Assembly: GCA_964413055.1 (NCBI GenBank)
Contig: CAYPRB010000005.1
Coordinates: forward strand, 1-64,000
From: UBA3102 sp964413055
GTDB taxonomy: Bacteria; Bacillota; Desulfotomaculia; Desulfotomaculales; Pelotomaculaceae
Reading direction: 5' to 3'
DNA length: 64,000 nt
Position numbers and translations under genes: made by a program. Position 1 is the stretch's first letter, and the number at the start of each line of letters is the position of its first letter. Below the pieces are notes generated by a model, which saw only the letters and a program-made list of their open reading frames with translations, had not been told where the DNA came from and ran no database searches. Of this stretch, positions 1 through 6,747 are shown in pieces.

Positions 1-42
1 ATTTCGAGTCGCGCGCCTTCAACCGGACTCGGCCATCTCTCC
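1..42 (-). tRNA. tRNA-Ser(CGA), 5' part, cut by window edge
   Basis: The reverse complement begins with a 7-nt acceptor strand GGAGAGA, then TG, a serine-type D arm and an anticodon stem CGCGA with loop CTCGAAA, giving anticodon CGA. The gene runs off the left edge after the anticodon loop, so the variable arm and T arm are not visible. It lies 6 bp downstream of tadA on the same strand. B. subtilis also keeps a tRNA-Ser and tadA in this neighbourhood. Confidence 0.85.
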
Positions 43-48
43 ACAATT

Positions 49-501
49 TTACTTTTCCCTGAGTTCCCGGAAAAAACGTTTAATAATTTCCCGGCACTCT
101 TCTTCCAACACCCCGGCAATCACTTCCACCCGGTGGTTGAAGCGGGGCTCCCGCACCAGGTCCACTACCGAATCCACCGCACCCGCTTTCGGATCGTCGG
201 CTCCGTATACCAGGGTGCTGACCCGGAACTGCACCAACGCCCCGGCGCACATCGCGCAAGGCTCGACGGTAGCGTAAAGGGTCATCCCGTTCAGCCGCCA
301 GTCGCCGATAAAACCCGCCGCTTCACGCATGGCCAGTATCTCCGCGTGCGCGCTGCTGTCTTTTAAAGTCTCCCGCAAATTATGACCGCGACCGACAATT
401 TCCCCCGCAGACACAACAACGGCGCCTACCGGCACCTCTCCCAAAGCATAAGCTTTTTTTGCCTCCACCAGGGCTTCGCTCATATACCCGGCGTGATCCA
501 C
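49..501 (-). CDS. tadA: tRNA-specific adenosine deaminase TadA
   Basis: TadA deaminates the wobble adenosine of tRNA-Arg(ACG) to inosine, so one tRNA can read CGU, CGC and CGA. The 150-residue protein is a single cytidine-deaminase-like domain of normal length. The zinc and proton-shuttle motif H-A-E is at residues 52-54, and P-C-A-M-C at 81-85 supplies the two cysteine ligands. The start is GTG at 501, chosen because AAAGGGGA lies about 7 nt upstream; an internal ATG at residue 7 has no ribosome-binding site. Its presumed substrate, tRNA-Arg(ACG), is encoded in this window at 4808-4884. Function is assigned with high confidence. Confidence 0.95.
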   Translation of the reverse strand: MDHAGYMSEALVEAKKAYALGEVPVGAVVVSAGEIVGRGHNLRETLKDSSAHAEILAMREAAGFIGDWRLNGMTLYATVEPCAMCAGALVQFRVSTLVYGADDPKAGAVDSVVDLVREPRFNHRVEVIAGVLEEECREIIKRFFRELREK

Positions 502-562
502 CTGCTATTCCCCTTTAAAACCTGCCGGTATAATATAACAACATCAACCTTTACCCGCCCGT

Positions 563-583
563 GCGCCATGCGCCATGCGCCAT
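563..583. repeat. Three tandem copies of a 7-bp unit
   Basis: The unit GCGCCAT is repeated three times head to tail in the gap between tadA and dapB. No coding potential is associated with it, and its significance is unknown. Confidence 0.6.
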
Positions 584-734
584 GGCCACCGCACCCCGGC
601 CCGGGTACAGTTTAGCACAGTCGCCATGCCTTGTCAATACAGGCCTTGCGGGCTATACCCCGGCAGCCCGGCACAACGGGCCGGTTTTTCCGGTCCGGTC
701 GGACAACCGGCCCGGAAACAAACAAAAACCGTCA

Positions 735-1595
735 TCAGGACACATCTTCCTCGGCAGCATGGATACGCACCGCCGGTCTCAAGCCTAAAATTTCTTCCAC
801 GGTATAAATACCGGGCGCGTGCGCATGAACATATTCGATCACTTTCAGCAGGCAGTCGGTAAAAGCGCTGCGGTTCAACGACTTGTGCTTGATTTCTATC
901 CGCTCGTTGTCGCTGACGAATACTATTTTATGAACGCCTACCGTGCCTCCCCCGCGCAGGGCGTGAATGGCTATTTCCCTATTGTTGCGGCTTTTATTGC
1001 CGTGCCTGCCGAAAACCAACCCTTTTTCCAGGTTGATACCCATCCCTTCGGCGACTGATTGCGCCAAACGTATGGCCGTCCCCGAGGGAGCGTCTTTTTT
1101 GTAACGGTGGTGTTCTTCGACAATCTCCACATCAAACCCCGGCAGTACCCGCGCCAGTTTGTTGGCTGCATCCATAAGGATGTTAATGCCAATGGAAAGA
1201 TTGGGTGCCATCACCAAGCTTACCTTGTGGTATTGCGCCAAAGAACGCAATGTCTCGGTTTGGAACCGCGTAAACCCGGTTGTCCCCACAATCAAGTGGG
1301 CTCCGCTTTTGGCGGCTATTTTCAGGTTGCGCAGAGCGGACTCGGGAGTTGTAAAGTCAATAACTATTTCCGGGCGGGTCTCGATCAAAGAGTGGGCCAG
1401 TTCGTTGCATCCGCGTACAACCAGACCGCTTGGGGGCAGATTCAAGATTTCGCCCAGGTCCTTACCCGTTTTGGCACCCCCCTGGCTGCTGACTGCAAGT
1501 ACCAGTCTCAAAAAAGGAACTTGCAATAAATTCCTGGCCACTGCCTGCCCCATACGGCCAAGGCCGATGAGTGCTACTCTAACCGGTATCGACAT
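735..1595 (-). CDS. dapB: 4-hydroxy-tetrahydrodipicolinate reductase DapB
   Basis: DapB reduces hydroxy-tetrahydrodipicolinate to tetrahydrodipicolinate with NAD(P)H in the diaminopimelate/lysine pathway, feeding peptidoglycan cross-linking. The 286-residue protein starts with a Rossmann fold (G-L-G-R-M-G near residues 12-17). It carries the substrate and catalytic signature E-E-H-H-R-Y-K-K-D-A-P-S-G-T-A near 160-174, so it should be active. The ATG has a strong GAGGAGGT ribosome-binding site. It is a lone dap gene here and is the first gene downstream of a c-di-AMP-type riboswitch and terminator on the same strand, so expression probably responds to that second messenger. The start and function are clear; the regulatory link is inferred. 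Confidence 0.95.
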   Translation of the reverse strand: MSIPVRVALIGLGRMGQAVARNLLQVPFLRLVLAVSSQGGAKTGKDLGEILNLPPSGLVVRGCNELAHSLIETRPEIVIDFTTPESALRNLKIAAKSGAHLIVGTTGFTRFQTETLRSLAQYHKVSLVMAPNLSIGINILMDAANKLARVLPGFDVEIVEEHHRYKKDAPSGTAIRLAQSVAEGMGINLEKGLVFGRHGNKSRNNREIAIHALRGGGTVGVHKIVFVSDNERIEIKHKSLNRSAFTDCLLKVIEYVHAHAPGIYTVEEILGLRPAVRIHAAEEDVS

Positions 1596-1643
1596 AATAT
1601 CCGCACCTCCTCAAAATTATCAAAAATACTCCTGGAAACAAAA

Positions 1644-1666
1644 CACCCCGGCACAAATCAGGGGTG
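1644..1666 (-). terminator. Riboswitch-associated intrinsic terminator before dapB
   Basis: On the minus strand CACCCC pairs with GGGGTG around an 11-nt loop, followed by TTTTGTTT. It lies between the riboswitch aptamer and the dapB ribosome-binding site. That is the expected place for an expression platform that stops transcription before dapB. Confidence 0.75.
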
Positions 1667-1723
1667 AAAAAGAGCGTACGCTACACACCAAAGCAAATGC
1701 GCATACACATGCGAATGCTTTTA

Positions 1724-1916
1724 ATCCTCCCTTTCAACGCCTGCGAAGTTAGCTGACGGATTCGGGTCGAAAGAGTAACCCTACGATTCAACAGCCGTCA
1801 ATTCTTATCTCCGGTATATTTTACCGTTAAAATCTGTAACCGGCTGCAAATTCGATTCACCCCAAAATTTGGTTCCCCCGCTTCTTAAACCAAGAATTAA
1901 GCGATTCAGGAACTGT
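1724..1916 (-). promoter_or_regulatory. c-di-AMP riboswitch (ydaO/yuaA type) upstream of dapB
   Basis: The minus strand contains the hallmark 3' segment of ydaO aptamers: CCCGAATCCG, CAGCTAAC, then AGGCGTTGAAAGGGAGGA. It also has the central GGGGGAACCA...TTGGGGTGAATC block and a 5' CCTGAATC segment whose flank can pair with AGGCGTTG to form P1, with one mismatch. All blocks occur in family order over about 190 nt. The transcript then meets an intrinsic terminator and reads into dapB. In this family c-di-AMP binding usually promotes termination, and the usual targets are osmolyte or K+ transport and cell-wall hydrolase genes. Exact aptamer ends are estimated by eye. Confidence 0.82.
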
Positions 1917-2163
1917 TTTCGGTTGTCTTAAAATTTGCCGTGTTGCGTTATTTTCCCCTTCTGTTTTTAATGTTATAATATACTTTAAACTTGGTATCAC
2001 TGTAATAATTATACTGATAATTTTCTGAATAATCAATAGGGCAGAAATTCATAAATATTGGATGTAGATTTATCACGCAAAAAATATACGGTACCAACCC
2101 CTAAAACAACGAAACCCCTCGAAATCAAGGAGTTCACATTGTATCAAAGTTCATGTTCTTATT

Positions 2164-2240
2164 TGGCGCGCCCGGAGGGACTCGAACCCCCGGCACGCGG
2201 TTTAGGAAACCGCTGCTCTATCCGCCTGAGCTACGGGCGC
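2164..2240 (-). tRNA. tRNA-Arg(CCT)
   Basis: A 77-nt cloverleaf on the minus strand. The acceptor stem is GCGCCCG/CGGGCGC, the anticodon loop carries CCT, the T loop is TTCGAGT, and the gene encodes its own CCA end. It reads the AGG codon. Confidence 0.95.
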
Positions 2241-2334
2241 AAGCTTATTAACACATTACAGTATACCGAAGTCGGAAGTCACTTGTCAAGATAACCTGTC
2301 TGTCATCTGCTGCCGCCTGAAAAACCGCGGCCGG

Positions 2335-4497
2335 TCACGGCCCGGGTTCCTGCAACAACCTTTCTTTAAGCATGGTGTACCGGCTGCCCGGCTTATTGTT
2401 GCGTACTGCAATGGCAAGCGCCTTCTTGGAGCCGACCAGGATTACCAGCTTTTTCCCTCTGGTGATGGCGGTATATATAAGGTTTCTTTGTAAAAGCACG
2501 TAGTGCTGGGTCATCACCGGAACCACCACGGCCGGATATTCACTGCCCTGCGCCTTGTGGATGGAAACGGCGTAAGCCAGCATTATCTCGTCTGTCTCGG
2601 AAAAATCATAATTTACCGTTCTGCCGTCGAAATTTATGCTGACTTCCTGCTCCTCCGGAGATATGGCCGTTATATATCCGATGTCCCCGTTGAACACTTC
2701 TTTCTGGTAATTGTTGACCACCTGCATTACCTTGTCGTTGTACTTGAACCGCTTGTAACCCCTGATAGTTTTGCCCGCGTTGGGGTTCAGAACCTCCTGC
2801 AGGCGTTCGTTGAGCATCGAAACACCCAGCAGGCCGCGGTGCATCGGCGTTAAAACCTGGATATCTCTAACCGGGTGATAACCAAAGCGCCGGGCAATAT
2901 TCTTTTTGCAGAGCAACAAGATTTTATCCAGGGCTTTTTCCGGGTCTTCCTCCTTGATAAAATAAAAATCCGCGGCTTGCCCGGCCGGCGGCCGCCGTAT
3001 ATTAGGAAACTTTCCCTGATTAACCAGGTGGGCGTTGGTTACAATCCTGCTCTCCCGGGCCTGCCTGAAAATCTCCGTCAGGGTGACCACCGGAAACCTG
3101 CCGGAGGTAATAACATCCCGCAGCACGCTTCCCGGACCGACGGACGGAAGCTGGTTGATGTCACCGACCAGGATCAGGCCGGCCCGCGGGGGCACCGCTT
3201 TCACCAGGTGATACATCAGAATGGTATCAATCATGGACGCTTCATCCACAATAACCACGTCGGCCTCCAGCGGGTAGTCCCGGTCTCTTTGGAACCCGCC
3301 CTCCTGGGGGCTGTATTCCAGCAGGCGGTGGATCGTCCGGGCCTCATACCCGGTAGCTTCCTGCATCTTCTTGGCGGCCCTGCCGGTCGGGGCGGCCAGC
3401 AGGATCTTTAGCTTCATTGCCCGGAATACGTTAATGATTGCTTTAATAATGGTTGTTTTTCCGGTACCCGGACCGCCGGTAATGACCAGCACCTTGCTCC
3501 GCGCAGCCAGGTCAACCGCTTTTTTTTGTTTTGCGGCCAGCTTGGTCCCCAGCACGTCTTCCAGCCAGGAGACGGCTTTTCCCGTATCGACGGGCCGGGC
3601 GGCAAGCGGCTCTTCGCTCAGGGTGCACAACCGTCCGGCCAGACCGGCTTCAGCCAGGTGCAAAGGCATCAGGTAAACCGCTTGCGCATGCTCCTCCACG
3701 ATCACCCGCCGGCCTTTGATCAGCCCGGCCAGGGCCTCCTCCAGCACGGCATCCCGGTTGATTTGCAGCATTTCCGCCGCTTGCTCCAAAAGCTTTCCCC
3801 GGGGATAATAGACATGCCCCTCGCCGGTTAATTCGTTCAGGACGTGGATAATGCCCTCTTCCGCGCGCATCACAGAGTGAGGGTCAATACCCATGTTTTG
3901 GGCAATGCGGTCGGCAGTGGCAAAACCAATACCGCGAATATCCGCTGCCAGACGGTAGGGGTTTTCTCTTACCGCCTTAATGGAAGCACGACCGTATTTC
4001 TTGAATATTTTTGCTGAATAGGAAGCGCTGACACCGTACCCCTGCAGAAAAACCATGATCTCTTTGATTTCCTTTTGCTCCTCCCAGGCCTTGGTAATCA
4101 TGGCGATCCTTTTTTCGCCGATGCCTTCGATCCGGGACAGCTCACCGGGACGTTGTTCAATCACCTCCAGCGTATCCAGGCCGAACATTTTGACAATCCG
4201 CCTGGCCATGACCGGGCCGATCCCTTTTATCAGCCCGGAACCGAGGTACTTCTCAATGCCGTTCACCGTGGCCGGAACCACCGTTTCAAATTTTTCCACC
4301 TGAAATTGCCGGCCGTATTTGCTGTTATTTACCCATTTGCCGCTGAGCCTTAATGATTCGCCGGGATTGATGCCGGACAGGCCGCCGACGACGGTGGTCA
4401 GATCTTTTTTCCCTTTTTCCTTGACCCTGGCCACGACAAAATCATTTTCCTCGTTGTGAAAAGTAATCCTTTCCAAAATCCCGTAAATAGCATCCAT
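2335..4497 (-). CDS. recD2: RecD2-type SF1B DNA helicase
   Basis: This is a 5'-3' DNA helicase of the RecD2/YrrC class that acts without RecBC in repair and replication-fork maintenance. The 720-residue length fits the family. An N-terminal OB-like domain (about 1-75) precedes tandem helix-hairpin-helix motifs (about 80-200). The helicase core has Walker A G-G-P-G-T-G-K-T near 341-348, Walker B D-E-A-S-M near 416-420 and the C-terminal helicase motif A-Y-A-V-S-I-H-K-A-Q-G-S-E. The start is ATG with AAGGAG just upstream. It is monocistronic between tRNA genes. The assignment is firm. Confidence 0.95.
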   Translation of the reverse strand: MDAIYGILERITFHNEENDFVVARVKEKGKKDLTTVVGGLSGINPGESLRLSGKWVNNSKYGRQFQVEKFETVVPATVNGIEKYLGSGLIKGIGPVMARRIVKMFGLDTLEVIEQRPGELSRIEGIGEKRIAMITKAWEEQKEIKEIMVFLQGYGVSASYSAKIFKKYGRASIKAVRENPYRLAADIRGIGFATADRIAQNMGIDPHSVMRAEEGIIHVLNELTGEGHVYYPRGKLLEQAAEMLQINRDAVLEEALAGLIKGRRVIVEEHAQAVYLMPLHLAEAGLAGRLCTLSEEPLAARPVDTGKAVSWLEDVLGTKLAAKQKKAVDLAARSKVLVITGGPGTGKTTIIKAIINVFRAMKLKILLAAPTGRAAKKMQEATGYEARTIHRLLEYSPQEGGFQRDRDYPLEADVVIVDEASMIDTILMYHLVKAVPPRAGLILVGDINQLPSVGPGSVLRDVITSGRFPVVTLTEIFRQARESRIVTNAHLVNQGKFPNIRRPPAGQAADFYFIKEEDPEKALDKILLLCKKNIARRFGYHPVRDIQVLTPMHRGLLGVSMLNERLQEVLNPNAGKTIRGYKRFKYNDKVMQVVNNYQKEVFNGDIGYITAISPEEQEVSINFDGRTVNYDFSETDEIMLAYAVSIHKAQGSEYPAVVVPVMTQHYVLLQRNLIYTAITRGKKLVILVGSKKALAIAVRNNKPGSRYTMLKERLLQEPGP

Positions 4498-4638
4498 CTT
4501 TTTGTCTCCTTAAGGTAAAAACTAGCACGTAAATTTATCCCGCCGACATGGTAAAAATTTACCCGAGACAACTATTCGACACCTCCTAAATGCTTTCCTT
4601 TTATTAATCTCCCGTAATTAATCACTGTTCCAAAAAAA

Positions 4639-4663
4639 ACGGCCCCACACCATGGGGCCGTTC
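4639..4663 (-). terminator. Intrinsic terminator upstream of recD2
   Basis: A GC-rich stem, AACGGCCCC paired with GGGGCCGTT, is followed on the minus strand by a run of eight T. It would stop transcripts arriving from the tRNA-Arg(ACG) side before recD2. Confidence 0.8.
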
Positions 4664-4670
4664 CAACTCA

Positions 4671-4711
4671 CCATACGCGGTCCCGGTTCATAAAACCGGG
4701 ACCGCGTATGG
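4671..4711. repeat. Perfect 18-bp inverted repeat
   Basis: Two perfectly complementary 18-bp arms (4671-4688 and 4694-4711) flank a 5-nt loop. No T-run follows on either strand, so it is not a standard terminator. It is sandwiched between two terminators in the 310-bp gap between recD2 and tRNA-Arg(ACG), which otherwise holds no gene. Confidence 0.85.
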
Positions 4712-4773
4712 GTTTATACATGCGGCAAGAGTTTAAATATGCCGTTCTCCCTGCAGATGGTCACATTGATAAA

Positions 4774-4805
4774 GCAAAACCCCGCCCATCCTGGAGGGGT
4801 TTTGC
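4774..4805 (-). terminator. Terminator of tRNA-Arg(ACG)
   Basis: The stem GCAAAACCCC/GGGGTTTTGC begins 2-3 nt after the encoded CCA end of the tRNA on the minus strand and is followed by TTTATC. Confidence 0.75.
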
Positions 4806-4807
4806 TC

Positions 4808-4884
<77 letters not shown>

Positions 4885-5064
4885 ATATGATTATATTAAA
4901 CCTGTTCATACCTTGTTTAACGGTACAATGTATTGTAACAAAATCATTGCGTCCAGTCAAGCCACCGGTTTGCTCAACTATGCAACTGGCAACCGGCAAC
5001 TGCATAAAATAATAAATAACGCCCTGAGATTTAAGAAATTTCAGCTTCGGCAGGTGAATTTCAG

Positions 5065-5961
5065 TTGTCTTGCAAAACGGACAAACCCACCGTTTCAATA
5101 ATCATTCCCTGTAAAAACGAGGGTTCCAACCTGGCCATGACGGTAGATTCCATCCTGGCAGATTCTGAAAGCACAGCATACGAAATAATTGTTGTGGATG
5201 ACGGCTCCAGTGACGGCTGCTGCAATTTTTTACTTCAAGGAGACCGGTACCGCGCGGTAAGCTTAATCACCACCACCGGGCTGGGCGCAGCCGCGGCCAG
5301 AAACCTGGGCGCAGCCGCCGCGCAGGGCATTTACCTGGTTTTTTGCGACGCTCACGTCCAGGTACCGGCCGGATGGCTGTCAAAGCTTCTGGACACCTTT
5401 AAGCACGCGGGTGTCGACGCCGTTTCGCCCGCCATCGGGTCCCTGAAAAATCCCGCGGCCGTAGGCTACGGTCAAACTTGGAACGAGCGGTTGAAAACCG
5501 TTTGGTTGCCCCGGCCCCCGGGGGCGACAGTAAAAGCCGTGCCCTTACTGCCGGGGGGATGCCTGGCGGTCCGGGCCGCAGCCTTTCACAAGGTAGCCGG
5601 GTTCGACCGCGGCTTCATTTCCTGGGGCTGGGAAGACGTCGAACTCTCCCTTAAGCTGTGGCTTTTCGGCTTTAGGCTTTATGTTAACCCGGCAGTAAAA
5701 ATATTGCATTTTTTTCGGATAAGACATCCTTACCGGGTTACCACGTACCAGGTTTCTTACAATCTCCTGCGCCTGGCCGTCTCACATTTCAACCATAAAC
5801 GGCTGGTTAAAGTTCTGTCTCTGGTTCGTTCCACCACCCCGTCCAAGGAAATATTTTGCCACGTTCTAACCGCCGGCGGGTTAAAACAACGTCTTGATTA
5901 CTTGCAGCACCGCATATATGACGACGACTGGTTTATGGAAAGGTTCCACATCAATTTTTAA
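5065..5961 (+). CDS. GT2-family glycosyltransferase
   Basis: This is a predicted cytosolic inverting glycosyltransferase using a nucleotide sugar; donor and acceptor are unknown. The 298-residue protein opens with V-S-I-I-I-P-C-K-N-E, then has V-V-D-D-G-S-S-D-G near residue 48, a D-A-H metal-binding motif near 97, and S-W-G-W-E-D-V-E-L near 190. The last motif resembles the acceptor-side motif of GalNAc-transferase/chondroitin-polymerase-type GT2 domains. The start is TTG with a modest CAGGTGAA upstream. It stands alone on the plus strand among minus-strand genes and converges with the next gene, overlapping it by 4 bp. No sugar-pathway neighbours help define its product. Confidence 0.85.
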   Translation: MSCKTDKPTVSIIIPCKNEGSNLAMTVDSILADSESTAYEIIVVDDGSSDGCCNFLLQGDRYRAVSLITTTGLGAAAARNLGAAAAQGIYLVFCDAHVQVPAGWLSKLLDTFKHAGVDAVSPAIGSLKNPAAVGYGQTWNERLKTVWLPRPPGATVKAVPLLPGGCLAVRAAAFHKVAGFDRGFISWGWEDVELSLKLWLFGFRLYVNPAVKILHFFRIRHPYRVTTYQVSYNLLRLAVSHFNHKRLVKVLSLVRSTTPSKEIFCHVLTAGGLKQRLDYLQHRIYDDDWFMERFHINF

Positions 5962-6242
5962 TCAAAAATATCCTCCAGCAATCCGAAAATGCCCGGCTTT
6001 TTATGGTGTTTTTCCCGCTTGCCGCGGTACTCGTCAGGATGGTATTGGCTGAAGTCATAATCACGGTTGGGGGGTTTAAGCAAACCTTCGTATTCGTCGC
6101 AATATTCCTTCGCGCTGGCCATCAACCGGTTCAGCTCACCCCTTTCAAGCCATATCCCTTTACATTTGGGACAAATATCGATCGTCACGCCGGATCGGGA
6201 CACCTCATCCATGGCGACAAAACAAACCGGGCAGTCTTTCAT
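5958..6242 (-). CDS. TFIIB-type zinc-ribbon protein
   Basis: A 94-residue protein of the zf-TFIIB family. The first half carries two CxxC knuckles (C-P-V-C at residues 4-7 and C-P-K-C near 24-27) followed by G-I-W-L-E-R-G-E-L, the family signature. The second half is charged and ends in a histidine/lysine-rich segment. It probably binds zinc; the biological role is unknown. The ATG is preceded by a strong GGAGGTG. Its 3' end overlaps the end of the convergent glycosyltransferase gene. Confidence 0.85.
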   Translation of the reverse strand: MKDCPVCFVAMDEVSRSGVTIDICPKCKGIWLERGELNRLMASAKEYCDEYEGLLKPPNRDYDFSQYHPDEYRGKREKHHKKPGIFGLLEDIFD

Positions 6243-6326
6243 TTCCGTGCACCTCCTGGTTAAATAATTGTTCCAATTTCTATTATTATCTAAATTGAAC
6301 CCGCAGTCAATATATCTGGCAACCCT

Positions 6327-6376
6327 GCCATAACAATTAAGCGCGCTTTGTGAAAAGCGCGCTTAATTGTTATGGC
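6327..6376. repeat. Perfect 22-bp palindrome fused to a tRNA-Ser 3' end
   Basis: The arms at 6327-6348 and 6355-6376 are perfectly complementary with a 6-nt loop. The right arm includes the encoded CCA and discriminator base of tRNA-Ser(GCT). On the tRNA strand no T-run follows, so it does not look like a normal terminator, although it may still end or protect the transcript. Confidence 0.85.
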
Positions 6377-6465
6377 GGAGAGTGAGGGATTCGAACCCTC
6401 GATACGGTTTTGTCCGTATACTCGCTTAGCAGGCGAGCGCCTTCAGCCAACTCGGCCAACTCTCC
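6373..6465 (-). tRNA. tRNA-Ser(GCT)
   Basis: A 93-nt class II tRNA on the minus strand with acceptor GGAGAGT/ACTCTCC, anticodon GCT, a long variable arm (TACGGA...TCCGTA type) and an encoded CCA. It reads AGC and AGU. Confidence 0.95.
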
Positions 6466-6513
6466 AGGTCATCTATGATATTTATTTGCCATCCCACATC
6501 TAACTTCTTATGC

Positions 6514-6603
6514 TGGCGGAGGGGGTGGGATTCGAACCCACGGACCCGTCACCGGGTCAACGGTTTTCAAGACCGCCTCCTTAAACCGCTCGGACACCCC
6601 TCC
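6514..6603 (-). tRNA. tRNA-Ser(TGA)
   Basis: A 90-nt class II tRNA on the minus strand with acceptor GGAGGGG/CCCCTCC, anticodon TGA, a long variable arm (GACCCGG/CCGGGTC type) and an encoded CCA. It reads UCN codons. Confidence 0.95.
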
Positions 6604-6747
6604 CGATGCCCACGGCATAATAAAGTCTAACACAGAAAAAATCACCTGTCAATAAAGCTGAACGTAGTCTCAAACCCTGGTTTAACCTCCCGGGGCAAGG
6701 TTTGATGCTTTTTAATTTCCGCGCCGCAAAACGCCTGTTTCCCGGAT

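Noticed and set aside
563..583. Three 7-bp tandem repeats considered as a CRISPR or iteron array
   Set aside because: The units are too short, contiguous and few, with no spacer and no replication or Cas gene nearby.
1059..1752. Long plus-strand frames opposite dapB and its leader
   Set aside because: They are antisense to a firm dapB gene and a riboswitch, and lack ribosome-binding sites and motifs.
2058..2294. Plus-strand open frame reading ARPEGLEPPARGLG
   Set aside because: This peptide pattern is the well-known false translation of a tRNA antisense strand; tRNA-Arg(CCT) explains it.
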